A DNA stretch of 64,000 nt from Bog-950 sp046329495 (lineage in GTDB: Bacteria; Bacteroidota; Bacteroidia; Chitinophagales; LD1). Within the stretch, counting starts at the first letter, position 1; every line of letters starts with the position of its first letter. A program made the position numbers and the translations under genes. The stretch is from assembly GCA_046329495.1 (NCBI GenBank), contig JAXLUO010000003.1, positions 1-64,000 on the forward strand. Reading direction: 5' to 3'. Shown one piece after another: positions 32,891 to 42,433 of the stretch. The notes beneath the pieces are model-generated. The model was not told the origin of the DNA. It saw nothing but the letters and a program-made list of their open reading frames with translations, and made no database searches.

Positions 32891-33739
32891 GTGAAATTCT
32901 CAATTATAATACCAACCTGGAATAACCTGACTTATTTAAAGTTGTGTATTAAGTCCATACGGTTGCACTCAGCTACCATGCACCAGGTTTTGGTGCATAT
33001 AAATGAGGGCAGTGATGGAACAGCAAATTACCTGCAACATTTGATTGACACCGGTGATCTGGATCTACAGTACACCACCTCACCGCAAAATATTGGTATT
33101 TGTAAAGCCGTAAATACCGTAAGCCGCCTGGCCACTACCAATTACATCGTTTTTATGAACGATGATATGTATTGTTTGCCGGGTTGGGATACAGCTTTGG
33201 CGGAGAGCATCGCCCAGGTGCCGGGCGATTGTTTTCAGATTTCCTCTACAATGATTGAACCATACGATACCGGTAACAAGTGCGTAATAGTAGGTAATTA
33301 TGGTAGGGGAGAAGAAGACTTTGATGAGAGCCGCTTATTGCAGCAGTTTAGCGCATTACCAAAAAAGGACTGGAGCGGAGCAACCTGGCCGCCCAGTGTA
33401 GTGCATCGCAAATGGTGGGAAGCTGTAGGTGGCTATAGCGAAGAATTTAGCCCCGGTATGAGCAGCGATGATGATTTTGCCATGAAGATGTGGCAAGCCG
33501 GTTGCCGTTACTATAAAGGTCTGGGTAATAGCAGGGTTTACCATTTTATATCAAAAAGCACCGGCAGGGTGGTAAAAAACGATGGCCGCAGGCAGTTTCA
33601 GCAGAAGTGGGGCCTCAAACAATCCGCTTTCCATAGATACTTTTTGCATCGGGGTGAACCCTACCAGGGACCTTTAAAAACACCTCCATTTACCCTTGGG
33701 CTCGTATGGAGCAAACTTCGCAGCCGCTTAGGTGTTTAA
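32891..33739 (+). CDS. Family 2 glycosyltransferase
   Basis: The protein has 282 residues. GT2 features are visible: FSIIIPTWNN at the start, VHINEGSDGTANYL, VFMNDDMYCLPGWD (about 91-104, the metal-binding NDD), then WWEAVGGYSEEF and FAMKMWQAGC. It would transfer a sugar from a nucleotide donor to a polysaccharide, lipid or protein. It lacks transmembrane segments. It is divergent from the lipoprotein gene and 175 bases ahead of the secreted protein gene, with no other glycan gene next to it. Confidence 0.9.
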   Translation: MKFSIIIPTWNNLTYLKLCIKSIRLHSATMHQVLVHINEGSDGTANYLQHLIDTGDLDLQYTTSPQNIGICKAVNTVSRLATTNYIVFMNDDMYCLPGWDTALAESIAQVPGDCFQISSTMIEPYDTGNKCVIVGNYGRGEEDFDESRLLQQFSALPKKDWSGATWPPSVVHRKWWEAVGGYSEEFSPGMSSDDDFAMKMWQAGCRYYKGLGNSRVYHFISKSTGRVVKNDGRRQFQQKWGLKQSAFHRYFLHRGEPYQGPLKTPPFTLGLVWSKLRSRLGV

Positions 33740-33859
33740 AGTGGGATAAAACCGCCATATCTGCCAGGCTGGCCTATATAATATGTATGGTTATTCATCT
33801 AACTTCCTAAAATGACAAAGATGTGACAATACGCCTGCTAAAGTGGTTACAAACAGGTG

Positions 33860-33867
33860 TATATTTG
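33860..33867 (+). promoter_or_regulatory. -7 promoter element before the Asp-box protein gene
   Basis: TATATTTG at 33860-33867 fits TAnnTTTG exactly. It lies 48 bases before the ATG at 33915. A -33 TTG is not obvious, so strength is uncertain. Confidence 0.4.
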
Positions 33868-33914
33868 AATTGGCAAAAAATATGTTTATTTCGCCCGGTT
33901 AATAGGGTCAAAAA

Positions 33915-36848
33915 ATGAAAAAAATGAGAAAAGGATTTCTACCCGGAGTTTATGCACCGTTCATTCTTAGCGGTTTAGCTTTAGTGGCTGTGTTTTTCGG
34001 TAGGGTTGTAAGCCAGGGCAACAATGTGCCCGGCGAATTTAGACTGGAAGAACAGGCTAAAGAGAATGAAAGCAACGAGGCTATGCGCGCCAAAGAGGCC
34101 ATGCAGAATCGTTACGATCGTTTAAAAGATGAGAACGGTAATTTTACACCAGCTTATTATGCTGCTGCTGTAAAACAGGCCGACCAGCTTTTACAATCTG
34201 GTAGCCGCGCAGGCGCCTTAAACCTTAGCTGGGAAGAATTGGGCCCCGATAACGTAGGTGGCCGTACTCGCGCTATTTTGATCGACAAGCGCGATGCTAC
34301 CAACAATACTATCTATGCCGGTGGCGTTTCAGGTGGTTTATGGAAATCTACCAACGGCGGTAATAATTGGAGCCGTATTTCTAACTGGAATCAGTGGATG
34401 GCAATTTCCTGCATTGCACAGGGTCCTGCTCCCGATTACACAATTTATGTAGGCACAGGCGAAGGTCTTGCTCAAATTGTAGGTACTTCCTTTAACTCGG
34501 GAACTGCCGGTAACGGTATTTACAAGCTTACCTCTAACGATAGCCCGGTGTTGATTACGCCGGATGCATTTGATGGCACTACGGTTGATCCTAACAGCCC
34601 ATGGGCTGCTGTTAACCGCATTGCCTGCAATCCGTTAGATGCTTCTCAAATTATCGCTGCAACGCAAGGTGGTTTATATCAATCTAACGATGGAGGTCAA
34701 AACTGGACCCAAATCACCATCTCAGGTGTTACCAACGGATCTTCTGCTGCCGATGTGAAGTGGAGCAACGATGGTCAAAACATCTTTGCATCAGTAGGTT
34801 CTAACAAAATTCTGGTTCGCTCACTTAACGGTGGCTTTTCATGGAGCAAAGTTACTACCACTACAAACCCGGGTTTCCCGTCAACACAGGGACGTATGGA
34901 ATTGGCCATTGCCCCATCTAATTCATCGGTGGTGTATGCTTCTATAGCAACAACATCAGGTTCCACTTTCGGTGTTTACCGTTCGGTTGATAATGGTGAT
35001 ACCTGGACGAATATTGGTAGCAAAGGTCCTTTGTTCGATCCGTTTGGTGGAAATAATCAGGGCTGGTACGATAACGTGGTAGCCGTAAACCCTGCCGATC
35101 CGAACAAGATTTATTTAGCCGGTGTAGATCTTTACACCTGGAACGACCAGAGCGGTTGGAAATTGGCCGATGTAGGTTTAGGTGCAGGCGCAACTAATCC
35201 TAATTATATACACCCCGATAAGCACGCTATCGTGTTAGCCGAAAACAATCCTAATTTAATGTATGTGGGTTGCGATGGCGGTGTTTACAAAAGTACCGAT
35301 GCATTAAGCGCATTCCCTTTCCCTACTTATACGGTTAAAAACCGTGGTTACAACGTAACCCAGTGTTACTCGGTAGCTGCAGGTATTGCCGGCGAAGTAA
35401 TGGGCGGTGCACAGGATAACGGCACCAACTATATCGACTTTAAGGGCAACACCCGCATGGCCGCTAAAATGGTAATCGGTGGTGATGGTATCTATTCTGA
35501 AATTTCGCATATCGATCCTCGCGTATTCTTCGGCGGTATCTACTTTGGCGAAGTATTACGTTCAGGTAACGCTACAAGCTCTTTCGATGGCTTCTACGAT
35601 ATTAAGGTTGATCCGCAAGGCCATAACCAGCCTTCACGTTGCGGTGGTCAAAAAGACCAGAACGCAACCTTTATTTCTCCTTTTTATTTAGGCGAAACAC
35701 GCACTGCAGCTAACGGATTAAAGAACATCAAGTTTGGTGCGGATAAGTTTTATGCAGCCGGTGAAGTTGTAAACGTAAAAAGCAGCACCGGAAAATATCC
35801 TGTATCATACACATTGCCAAGCGATTTAAATACCGGTGATACTGCACTTATTCCGGATCCAATCCGCTCTACTTGTATGATCTCCTCTTACTGCGGTGTT
35901 TGGTTAACGCCTGATGCGCTTGACCTGGGCATTATCCCAAGATGGTTTAAGCTTATCAGCAGCATGAACGGAACCCCGTATGCCTTTACCATGAGTAAAG
36001 ACGGTAACACCGTTTACATCGGTATGAGTGGTGGTCGTGTTTACCGTTTCCCTAACTTTAATGCACACATCGATACAGCTACATACCCTGTTGGTCCTAA
36101 CGCTATCGGTATAATTTATAACAGCGCTGCCGAATACACCAATACCCTGGTAGCCAGCGGTCGTCCTATCGAAGGTATCAGTGTGGATCCTAACGATCCC
36201 GACCACGTAGTGGCTGTAATCTCAGGCTTTAGCTCTGTAAGCCAGCCTCACGTGTACGAATCAACCAACGGCGGTGCAAACTGGACCGCCCTAACCAACG
36301 GCTTACCTAACATGCCTGTTTACGACGTAGTGGTACACGATGCTAACACAATCGTTATCGGTTCTGAACTTGGTATCTGGAGTTGGGATGGTAGCACCTG
36401 GCACGAAGAAAACGGAGGCCTGCCTCGTGTGCCTGTTTACCGCTTAATCGAAAAAGAGCTTTACAACGATGGTTGCCAGGTATTATACATCGGCACACAC
36501 GGCCGTGGTATGTGGCGTTCAACTACCCTTACTGCCGGTGGTTGCAGCTTAACCTCCGGTGTTAACGAAGTAGCCAACAACAATGCTATCGCTAACCTAA
36601 GCGTTTATCCTAACCCGGTAAGCAGCCACTCAAAAATCAGCTTAACGCTGGATAAGGCCGATGCTGTAACTTTCCGTGTATTCGATATTACCGGCAAATT
36701 ATACCGCGAAGTGACCGAGCGTAATGCCATCGCAGGCGAAAACCTGTTCGATCTGGATGCCTCCGGTTTAAGCAATGGCACTTATATTCTGGCAGCAACC
36801 GTGGGCAACACCCGCACGCAAAGCCGTTTGTTTGTGGTAAGTAAATAA
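33915..36848 (+). CDS. Secreted Asp-box propeller protein with type IX sorting domain
   Basis: The protein has 977 residues. An N-terminal signal/anchor segment (about 11-29) is followed by a large beta-propeller. Repeated Asp-box units such as WKSTNGGNNWSRI, YQSNDGGQNWTQI, YRSVDNGDTWTNI and YESTNGGANWTAL mark a sortilin/BNR-like propeller. The last ~75 residues (NLSVYPNPVSSHSKISLTL, then ITGKLYREV and LSNGTYILA) are a type A T9SS C-terminal sorting domain, which directs export across the outer membrane. It may be a surface adhesin, lectin or hydrolase; the catalytic role is not readable. It ends just before a bidirectional terminator. Confidence 0.92.
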   Translation: MKKMRKGFLPGVYAPFILSGLALVAVFFGRVVSQGNNVPGEFRLEEQAKENESNEAMRAKEAMQNRYDRLKDENGNFTPAYYAAAVKQADQLLQSGSRAGALNLSWEELGPDNVGGRTRAILIDKRDATNNTIYAGGVSGGLWKSTNGGNNWSRISNWNQWMAISCIAQGPAPDYTIYVGTGEGLAQIVGTSFNSGTAGNGIYKLTSNDSPVLITPDAFDGTTVDPNSPWAAVNRIACNPLDASQIIAATQGGLYQSNDGGQNWTQITISGVTNGSSAADVKWSNDGQNIFASVGSNKILVRSLNGGFSWSKVTTTTNPGFPSTQGRMELAIAPSNSSVVYASIATTSGSTFGVYRSVDNGDTWTNIGSKGPLFDPFGGNNQGWYDNVVAVNPADPNKIYLAGVDLYTWNDQSGWKLADVGLGAGATNPNYIHPDKHAIVLAENNPNLMYVGCDGGVYKSTDALSAFPFPTYTVKNRGYNVTQCYSVAAGIAGEVMGGAQDNGTNYIDFKGNTRMAAKMVIGGDGIYSEISHIDPRVFFGGIYFGEVLRSGNATSSFDGFYDIKVDPQGHNQPSRCGGQKDQNATFISPFYLGETRTAANGLKNIKFGADKFYAAGEVVNVKSSTGKYPVSYTLPSDLNTGDTALIPDPIRSTCMISSYCGVWLTPDALDLGIIPRWFKLISSMNGTPYAFTMSKDGNTVYIGMSGGRVYRFPNFNAHIDTATYPVGPNAIGIIYNSAAEYTNTLVASGRPIEGISVDPNDPDHVVAVISGFSSVSQPHVYESTNGGANWTALTNGLPNMPVYDVVVHDANTIVIGSELGIWSWDGSTWHEENGGLPRVPVYRLIEKELYNDGCQVLYIGTHGRGMWRSTTLTAGGCSLTSGVNEVANNNAIANLSVYPNPVSSHSKISLTLDKADAVTFRVFDITGKLYREVTERNAIAGENLFDLDASGLSNGTYILAATVGNTRTQSRLFVVSK

Positions 36849-36870
36849 GTAAGACAACTAACTATCATAA

Positions 36871-36897
36871 AAAAGGCTCCTGTTGGAGCCTTTTTTT
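36871..36897. terminator. Bidirectional terminator between convergent genes
   Basis: GGCTCC and GGAGCC form a stem around TGTT, flanked by A-rich sequence on the left and seven Ts on the right, so it can end transcription in both directions. The sufE stop codon (TAA on the minus strand, 36896-36898) lies inside the T-run. Confidence 0.85.
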
Positions 36898-37312
36898 ATT
36901 TGCTGAAAGCCGTTGCATAGGCCTTCATCTTTTGTATCATAGCGGTTAATCCGTTCGATCGCTGCGAGGAGAGATGCGATCGCAGGTTGATACGCTCAAT
37001 AAAGCTTAAGGGGTTAGCTAAAATATCTGTTGCTTTTTGGCCCGATAAAACGCGTACAAGCAACGCAATAATACCTTTAGTAATAGCTGTATTGCTGTCG
37101 GCCTCATAAAAAATCAAGCCGTCTTTTTCGTAGGCATGCAGCCATACCTTGCTCTGGCAGCCCTTTACCAAAAAATCATCGGTCATATAGGCAGCATCCA
37201 TCGGCGGGAGCTTTTTACCAATATCAATCAGGTATTCATACTTCTCCATCTGATCCTCGAAAAGGTCAAACTCTTCGGCGATCTCAGCTTCTATGTCAGC
37301 CATCTTCTGCAT
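36896..37312 (-). CDS. sufE: SufE-family sulphur acceptor
   Basis: SufE takes persulphide sulphur from SufS and passes it on to SufB. The protein has 138 residues, the normal length. The catalytic cysteine is in VKGCQSKVWLHA (about residue 51), in the family's usual context. A typical C-terminal helix with RSNGLTAMIQKMK follows. It is the last gene of the leftward SUF operon, 26 bases after sufS. The function is assigned with confidence from motif and context. Confidence 0.95.
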   Translation of the reverse strand: MQKMADIEAEIAEEFDLFEDQMEKYEYLIDIGKKLPPMDAAYMTDDFLVKGCQSKVWLHAYEKDGLIFYEADSNTAITKGIIALLVRVLSGQKATDILANPLSFIERINLRSHLSSQRSNGLTAMIQKMKAYATAFSK

Positions 37313-37338
37313 GGCGCTAAATTATGGGTAAATGCCGA

Positions 37339-38583
37339 TTATGCCAGCATTTTAATGGCACGCTGTAAAGCCTTGGCCAGTTGGTCTATTTCTTCGGTTG
37401 TATTATAAAAAGCCAGCGAAGCGCGGCAGGTACCTTCTATGCCTAAACGGTCCATTAAAGGTTGACAGCAGTGGTGGCCGGTTCGGATGGCTATGCCCTG
37501 CTCATTCAATAAAACACCAAGGTCGTATGAATGTACGTTGTCCACCAAAAATGAAAGCACCGAACATTTATTCGCAGCGGTACCTACTAAGCGCAGTCCT
37601 TCAATGGCCTGCAGTTTTTGGGTGCCATATTGCAGTAACTGATCCTCGTAAGCAGCTATTTTATCTAAACCGATGCCATTGATATAATCCAACGCAGTCC
37701 CCAGCGAAATGCCGCCTTCCACATGTGGTGTGCCGGCTTCAAATTTATAGGGTAGTTCGTTATAGGTAGTGCCGTTAAACGATACGGTCTTTATCATTTC
37801 GCCGCCACCCATATAAGGGTTCATCTGTTCCAGTAAATGTTGTTTGCCGTAAAGAATACCAATGCCGGTGCCTGCAAATACCTTATGGCCGCTAAAGCCC
37901 AGAAAATCGCAATCCAAATCCTGCACATCTACTTTTTTATGTGGCAGGGCTTGTGCGCCGTCAATAAATACTACCGCACCAACGTTGTGCGCGGCAGCAA
38001 TAATTTCTTTAACGGGGTGTATGGTACCCAATGCATTCGAAACATACGCCACCGAAACAATTTTGGTGCGTTCGCTCAATAGCTTCAGGTATTCTTCAAA
38101 AATTAACTCGCCTCTATCGTTAATTGGGATAACACGTAATGTTGCACCTTTTTCTTCGCACAGCATTTGCCAGGGCACTATGTTGCTGTGGTGCTCCATG
38201 GCGGTAACTATTATTTCATCACCGGCCTTAATAAACTTTCTACCATACGAAGTGGCAACCAGGTTAACAGCTTCGGTGGTGCCGCGCACAAAATTTATTT
38301 CTTTTTCGCTGACGGCATTTATATGCTTGCTAACGGTTATACGGGCGTTTTCATACGCTTCGGTAGCCAGTTGGGCTAAGTGGTGTGCCCCGCGGTGTAT
38401 GTTGCTGTTATAGCGCTCGTAATAGTCTTTAATGGCATTTATAACGGCCGACGGCTTTTGCGAAGTAGCTGCGTTATCCAGATACACCAATGGATACCCG
38501 TTTACCTTTTGATGCAGGATAGGAAATTGCGCTCTTATGGCGGCTACATCAAATGGGGTAGTAGTGGTGGTTTCGGTTACCAT
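37339..38583 (-). CDS. sufS: Cysteine desulfurase
   Basis: SufS is a PLP-dependent desulfurase that supplies sulphur for Fe-S assembly. The protein has 414 residues. The PLP lysine is in FSGHKVFAGTGIG (about residue 231). The reactive cysteine is in RTGHHCCQPLM (about residue 369), the SufS/CsdA type with the short loop. HHSNIVPWQ is also conserved. It starts 1 base after the sufD stop, consistent with coupled expression. The assignment is secure. Confidence 0.97.
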   Translation of the reverse strand: MVTETTTTTPFDVAAIRAQFPILHQKVNGYPLVYLDNAATSQKPSAVINAIKDYYERYNSNIHRGAHHLAQLATEAYENARITVSKHINAVSEKEINFVRGTTEAVNLVATSYGRKFIKAGDEIIVTAMEHHSNIVPWQMLCEEKGATLRVIPINDRGELIFEEYLKLLSERTKIVSVAYVSNALGTIHPVKEIIAAAHNVGAVVFIDGAQALPHKKVDVQDLDCDFLGFSGHKVFAGTGIGILYGKQHLLEQMNPYMGGGEMIKTVSFNGTTYNELPYKFEAGTPHVEGGISLGTALDYINGIGLDKIAAYEDQLLQYGTQKLQAIEGLRLVGTAANKCSVLSFLVDNVHSYDLGVLLNEQGIAIRTGHHCCQPLMDRLGIEGTCRASLAFYNTTEEIDQLAKALQRAIKMLA

Positions 38584-38584
38584 G

Positions 38585-39853
38585 TTATAAAGTCAAATTC
38601 AAACGTTGTTGTAAAAGGGCCGAAAGATAGGTTTGCACTTCCTCTACGGTTATAGCTTGTATAATATCGTTGGCAAAGGCATAGGTAAGCATGGCCCGCG
38701 CTTCTTTCTCAGGTATACCGCGGCTGCGCAGGTAAAATACTTCGTCGCCGCCTAACTGACCAATCGCTGCACCGTGACTGCACTTCACATCATCGGCAAA
38801 AATCTCTAATTGCGGTTTAGTGTTAATCGCTGCATTATCCGAAAGCAATATTGCCTTCGATGACTGGAAGGCATTTGTTTTCTGCGCATCCAGCTTCACA
38901 AATATCTTACCGTTAAATACGCCGGTTGCCTCATCATCCAAAATGCCTTTGTATAACTGATTGCTCTGGCAATTCGGCACCTGGTGGTCCACCAACAGGT
39001 GATTATCCAGTACTGCTGAATCTTTACCAAAGTATAAACCGTTCAAATGTGCCTCGGCATTTTCACCTTTAAAGCGGGCATTGGTATTGTTACGAATCAG
39101 CTTGCCTTCAAGTGTAATGGTATTGCAGGTAAAACGGCCATCGCGTTGTATATCGGCCTCAATGGTATGCACAGCGGTAGTATTTACCGTACCGGTTTGC
39201 AGGTGGCTGATGTTTATGTTGGCATTTGCGCCTACATATACTTCTGTAACATGGTTGCTGTAAGCCTCGCTGCCCACATTCTGAAAATCCTCTATTACCT
39301 GCAGGTTGCTGCCGGTTTCAAGCACTATCAAATTACGGCTCTGCACAAAACTCTCAGCGCTGTTAAACACATGTATCAGGTAAACAGGACTATCAACTAC
39401 CGCATTCCGCTCCAGGTAAATAAAAGCGCCATCTGTAGCAAAGGCTGTATTTAATGCGGCAAAATGTTCCTCGTTAAATTGCACCAGTTTGCCATAATAA
39501 TTTTCAATAAGGGTGGCATGTGTTTTAAAAGCCTCTGCTAAACTGCAAATGGTTACACCTGCCTGTGGCAGCAAAGTTGAATGTTCCTTGCTAAAATTAC
39601 CGTTTATAAATACCAGTTTATTACCGGTAGCACCGCTAAACTTATGAAAGTCCGGTGCTGCACCGGCTGCTGCGGGCAGCAACGAAATGCTCTCCGGCAA
39701 TTTGGTTTTAATGTTCGTGTACTTCCATTCTTCGTGGCGGGTACCGGGTATACCCAATTGCTCAAACGCACGAAAGGCTTCCTTGCGTAGTGCCGACACA
39801 CTGCCTGCCAGCTGTTGCGAAAACTCGCCTGCTATTTTTTCAGCTAAACTCAT
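38585..39853 (-). CDS. sufD: SUF scaffold component SufD
   Basis: SufD pairs with SufB in the SufBC2D scaffold on which Fe-S clusters are made. The 422-residue protein shows the beta-helix core (for example INISHLQTGTVNTTAVHTIE). A conserved C-terminus (LEIFADDVKCSHGAAIG, then LRSRGIPEKEARAML) carries the His shared by the family. It starts 6 bases after sufC ends. The assignment is secure. Confidence 0.96.
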   Translation of the reverse strand: MSLAEKIAGEFSQQLAGSVSALRKEAFRAFEQLGIPGTRHEEWKYTNIKTKLPESISLLPAAAGAAPDFHKFSGATGNKLVFINGNFSKEHSTLLPQAGVTICSLAEAFKTHATLIENYYGKLVQFNEEHFAALNTAFATDGAFIYLERNAVVDSPVYLIHVFNSAESFVQSRNLIVLETGSNLQVIEDFQNVGSEAYSNHVTEVYVGANANINISHLQTGTVNTTAVHTIEADIQRDGRFTCNTITLEGKLIRNNTNARFKGENAEAHLNGLYFGKDSAVLDNHLLVDHQVPNCQSNQLYKGILDDEATGVFNGKIFVKLDAQKTNAFQSSKAILLSDNAAINTKPQLEIFADDVKCSHGAAIGQLGGDEVFYLRSRGIPEKEARAMLTYAFANDIIQAITVEEVQTYLSALLQQRLNLTL

Positions 39854-39859
39854 AGCGTA

Positions 39860-40618
39860 TTAGGCAGTTTCGCCCACTTCTTCTTTAATCCAATCGTATC
39901 CTTTCTCTTCTAATTCCAGCGCCAGCTCTTTACCACCGCTCTTTACAATCTTGCCGCCAAACATTACATGCACATGGTCGGGCACGATGTAATTAAGCAA
40001 GCGCTGATAGTGGGTAATAATTAAAAAGCTGCGGTCCTTGCTCTTTAGTTTGTTTACACCGTTGGCAACAATACGCAAGGCATCAATATCCAAACCGCTA
40101 TCGGTTTCATCTAATAAACACAGGGTAGGTTCCAGCATCGCCATCTGGAAAATCTCGTTACGTTTCTTTTCACCACCGCTAAAGCCTTCGTTCAGCGAAC
40201 GACTTAAGAACTCTTTCTTCATTTCCACCAGCTCGGCTTTTTCGCGCATCAGCTTTAAAAAGTCCTTGGCATCAAGGGCTGGTAGATTCTGGTGTTTGCG
40301 CTTGGCATTTACAGCCGCCTTCATAAAATTAGTGGTGCTTACGCCGGGTATTTCAACCGGGTATTGAAAGGCCAGAAATACACCTTCGCGGGCGCGCTCA
40401 TCAGCATCCATTTCCAGCAGGTTTTTACCGTGGAAGATTACATCGCCGCTAAGCACTTCGTATACTTCCTTACCTGCAAGTGTGCTGGCCAGGGTTGATT
40501 TGCCGGTACCGTTAGGGCCCATAATCGCATGTACTTCACCGGGGCCTATTTCCAGGTTAAAGTCCTTTAGTATCTGGTTGCCGTTTACGGCCACGTTTAG
40601 GTTTCTGATGGACAGCAT
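39860..40618 (-). CDS. sufC: Fe-S assembly ATPase SufC
   Basis: SufC is an ABC-type ATPase that drives the SufBD scaffold. I start at the ATG at 40618 (MLSIRNLNV), the family's usual start; an ATG at 40669 would add a basic leader. The 252-residue protein has Walker A GPNGTGKST (about 35-43), the Q-loop, the signature LNEGFSGGEKKR (about 143-154) and Walker B LCLLDETDSGLD (about 164-175). The small gene upstream overlaps its start. Confidence 0.97.
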   Translation of the reverse strand: MLSIRNLNVAVNGNQILKDFNLEIGPGEVHAIMGPNGTGKSTLASTLAGKEVYEVLSGDVIFHGKNLLEMDADERAREGVFLAFQYPVEIPGVSTTNFMKAAVNAKRKHQNLPALDAKDFLKLMREKAELVEMKKEFLSRSLNEGFSGGEKKRNEIFQMAMLEPTLCLLDETDSGLDIDALRIVANGVNKLKSKDRSFLIITHYQRLLNYIVPDHVHVMFGGKIVKSGGKELALELEEKGYDWIKEEVGETA

Positions 40619-40811
40619 CTTTCTTTTTGCTTTTACTTTTTCTGTTGCGTGCCCTTTTATCGGCGGCATCTAATGCATATGCATCTTTCCGTAATTCTTC
40701 GTATACCGGTTTTAATACTTTGGTGTAAAGTGTTTTGCCGGTTTTATACAATCGGTATAAGCGTAGGATCATACTGGCAAAATTACCAAACCCCTTGCGC
40801 TTTCCCGTCAT
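40557..40811 (-). CDS. Small basic protein between sufB and sufC
   Basis: The protein has 84 residues. Its ATG overlaps the sufB stop (TAATG), which favours translational coupling, and its end runs 62 bases into sufC. The first ~45 residues are helical (FASMILRLYRLYKTGKTLYT), and the rest is strongly basic (many K and R). The sufB-sufC gap of ~190 bases is large for this operon, so some gene there is likely. I do not know the family. The overlap with sufC makes the exact 3' end uncertain, so I give middling confidence. Confidence 0.5.
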   Translation of the reverse strand: MTGKRKGFGNFASMILRLYRLYKTGKTLYTKVLKPVYEELRKDAYALDAADKRARNRKSKSKKKDAVHQKPKRGRKRQPDTKGL

Positions 40812-42256
40812 TATCCAACGCTTCCTTCCAAACTTATCGAAAGTAGCTTCTGCGCTTCAACGGCAAACTCCATTGGTAAGTGCTGGAATACTTCCTTACA
40901 ATATCCGTTTACAATCATATTTACCGCTTCCTCGTCGGTTAAACCACGCTGGTTGCAGTAAAACAATAAGTCTTCACCAATCTTGGATGTGGTAGCTTCA
41001 TGCTCTACCCGGGCCGAATTGTTCTTAATCTCCAGGTAAGGGAACGTATGCGCCCCGCAACGGTCGCCTATCAACAAACTATCGCACTGCGAAAAGTTGT
41101 AGGCATCTTCTGCGGTTTTATGCACCTGCACCAACCCGCGATACGAGTTTTGGCTTTTACCTGCTGATATACCCTTGCTTACTATTCGGCTACGCGTATT
41201 CTTGCCGATGTGTATCATTTTGGTGCCCGTATCGGCCTGCTGGTAGTTATTAGTTACAGCTACCGAGTAAAACTCACCGATACTGTTTTCGCCTTTCAGA
41301 ATACAGCTTGGGTATTTCCAGGTAATCGCCGAACCGGTTTCAACCTGCGTCCACGATATCTTGGAATTTACACCCTTACACATACCGCGCTTGGTTACAA
41401 AGTTGTAGATACCACCCTTGCCCTGCTTATCGCCGGGGTACCAGTTCTGCACGGTGCTGTATTTAATTTCCGCATTGTCCATGGTTATCAATTCAACCAC
41501 GGCTGCGTGTAACTGGTTTTCATCGCGCATTGGGGCAGTACAGCCTTCCAGGTAGCTCACATAGCTGTTATCATCAGCTATTATTAAGGTGCGCTCAAAC
41601 TGCCCGGTATTTTCAGCGTTAATACGGAAGTAAGTCGAAAGCTCCATGGGGCAGCGAACACCCTTAGGTATATATACAAAGCTGCCATCGCTGAATACAG
41701 CACTGTTAAGCGCCGAGTAATAATTATCGCGGGCAGGCACAACGCTGCCCAGGTATTGTTTTACCAGGTCGGCATGTTCGCGGATGGCTTCGCTGATGGA
41801 GCAGAAGATAATGCCTTTTTCTTTCAGCGACTCGCGAAACGTGGTTATCACACTCTCGCTATCCATTACATAATCCACCGCTACACCTGCCAGTATTTTC
41901 TGTTCCTGGATCGGAATGCCCAGCTTATCATACGTAGCACGAATCTCCGGATCAATATCATCCAGGCTATTCACCTGCTTCTTCTTTTTAGGAGCCGCGT
42001 AGTAGATGATATCCTGAAAGTCGATCTTAGGAAAATGTACATTCTGCCACTCGGGCTGTTCCATCTTTTGCCAGGCACGGAAGGCCTTTAAACGCCATTC
42101 CAGCATCCACTCCGGTTCCTGCTTTTTACCCGAAATAAAGCGCACAGTTTCTTCGCTCAGCCCTTTAGGAGCAAATTCCTGCTCAATATTGGTTACGAAG
42201 CCATACTTATAGTCGCCCGAGGTTACTTCCTCTATTATTTTCTCACTTTCAGCCAT
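40811..42256 (-). CDS. sufB: SUF scaffold component SufB
   Basis: SufB is the main cluster-assembly scaffold. I start at 42256 (MAESEKIIEEV); the longer frame to 42355 adds a K/R-rich leader that is probably not translated. The 481-residue protein shows RCPMELSTYFRIN, LEGCTAPMRDENQLHAAVVEL and VEHEATTSKIGEDLLFYCNQRG, all diagnostic of SufB. The cysteine in EGCTAPM is the persulphide-accepting type. It begins the operon, with a palindrome 79 bases upstream of the start. Confidence 0.97.
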   Translation of the reverse strand: MAESEKIIEEVTSGDYKYGFVTNIEQEFAPKGLSEETVRFISGKKQEPEWMLEWRLKAFRAWQKMEQPEWQNVHFPKIDFQDIIYYAAPKKKKQVNSLDDIDPEIRATYDKLGIPIQEQKILAGVAVDYVMDSESVITTFRESLKEKGIIFCSISEAIREHADLVKQYLGSVVPARDNYYSALNSAVFSDGSFVYIPKGVRCPMELSTYFRINAENTGQFERTLIIADDNSYVSYLEGCTAPMRDENQLHAAVVELITMDNAEIKYSTVQNWYPGDKQGKGGIYNFVTKRGMCKGVNSKISWTQVETGSAITWKYPSCILKGENSIGEFYSVAVTNNYQQADTGTKMIHIGKNTRSRIVSKGISAGKSQNSYRGLVQVHKTAEDAYNFSQCDSLLIGDRCGAHTFPYLEIKNNSARVEHEATTSKIGEDLLFYCNQRGLTDEEAVNMIVNGYCKEVFQHLPMEFAVEAQKLLSISLEGSVG

Positions 42257-42334
42257 TTGCGAATGTTCTGATGCCGTTTTCTTTGCCGGATATCCGTTAA
42301 AACGGAACGCGAATTTAATGCCTTTTCGGTTAAT

Positions 42335-42353
42335 GTTTAGACAAATTCTAAAC
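42335..42353. promoter_or_regulatory. Palindromic operator candidate before the suf operon
   Basis: GTTTAGA (42335-42341) and TCTAAAC (42347-42353) are a perfect 7-bp dyad around CAAAT. On the minus strand, TAGGTTTT (a near -7 element) lies directly upstream, so the dyad would overlap the start of the suf transcript. An Rrf2-family gene is located about 800 bases further on. Confidence 0.5.
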
Positions 42354-42433
42354 AAAAAAACCTATCGAAAGTTTAAACAAACTATGTGTAGGCTTGTTAA
42401 ACTTCCGTTTGTATCTTAGCTGAAGCCATTACT

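Noticed and set aside
40619..40669. Extended SufC start at 40669
   Set aside because: The family begins MLSIRNL; the extra 17 residues are basic and unconserved in type, so 40618 is preferred.
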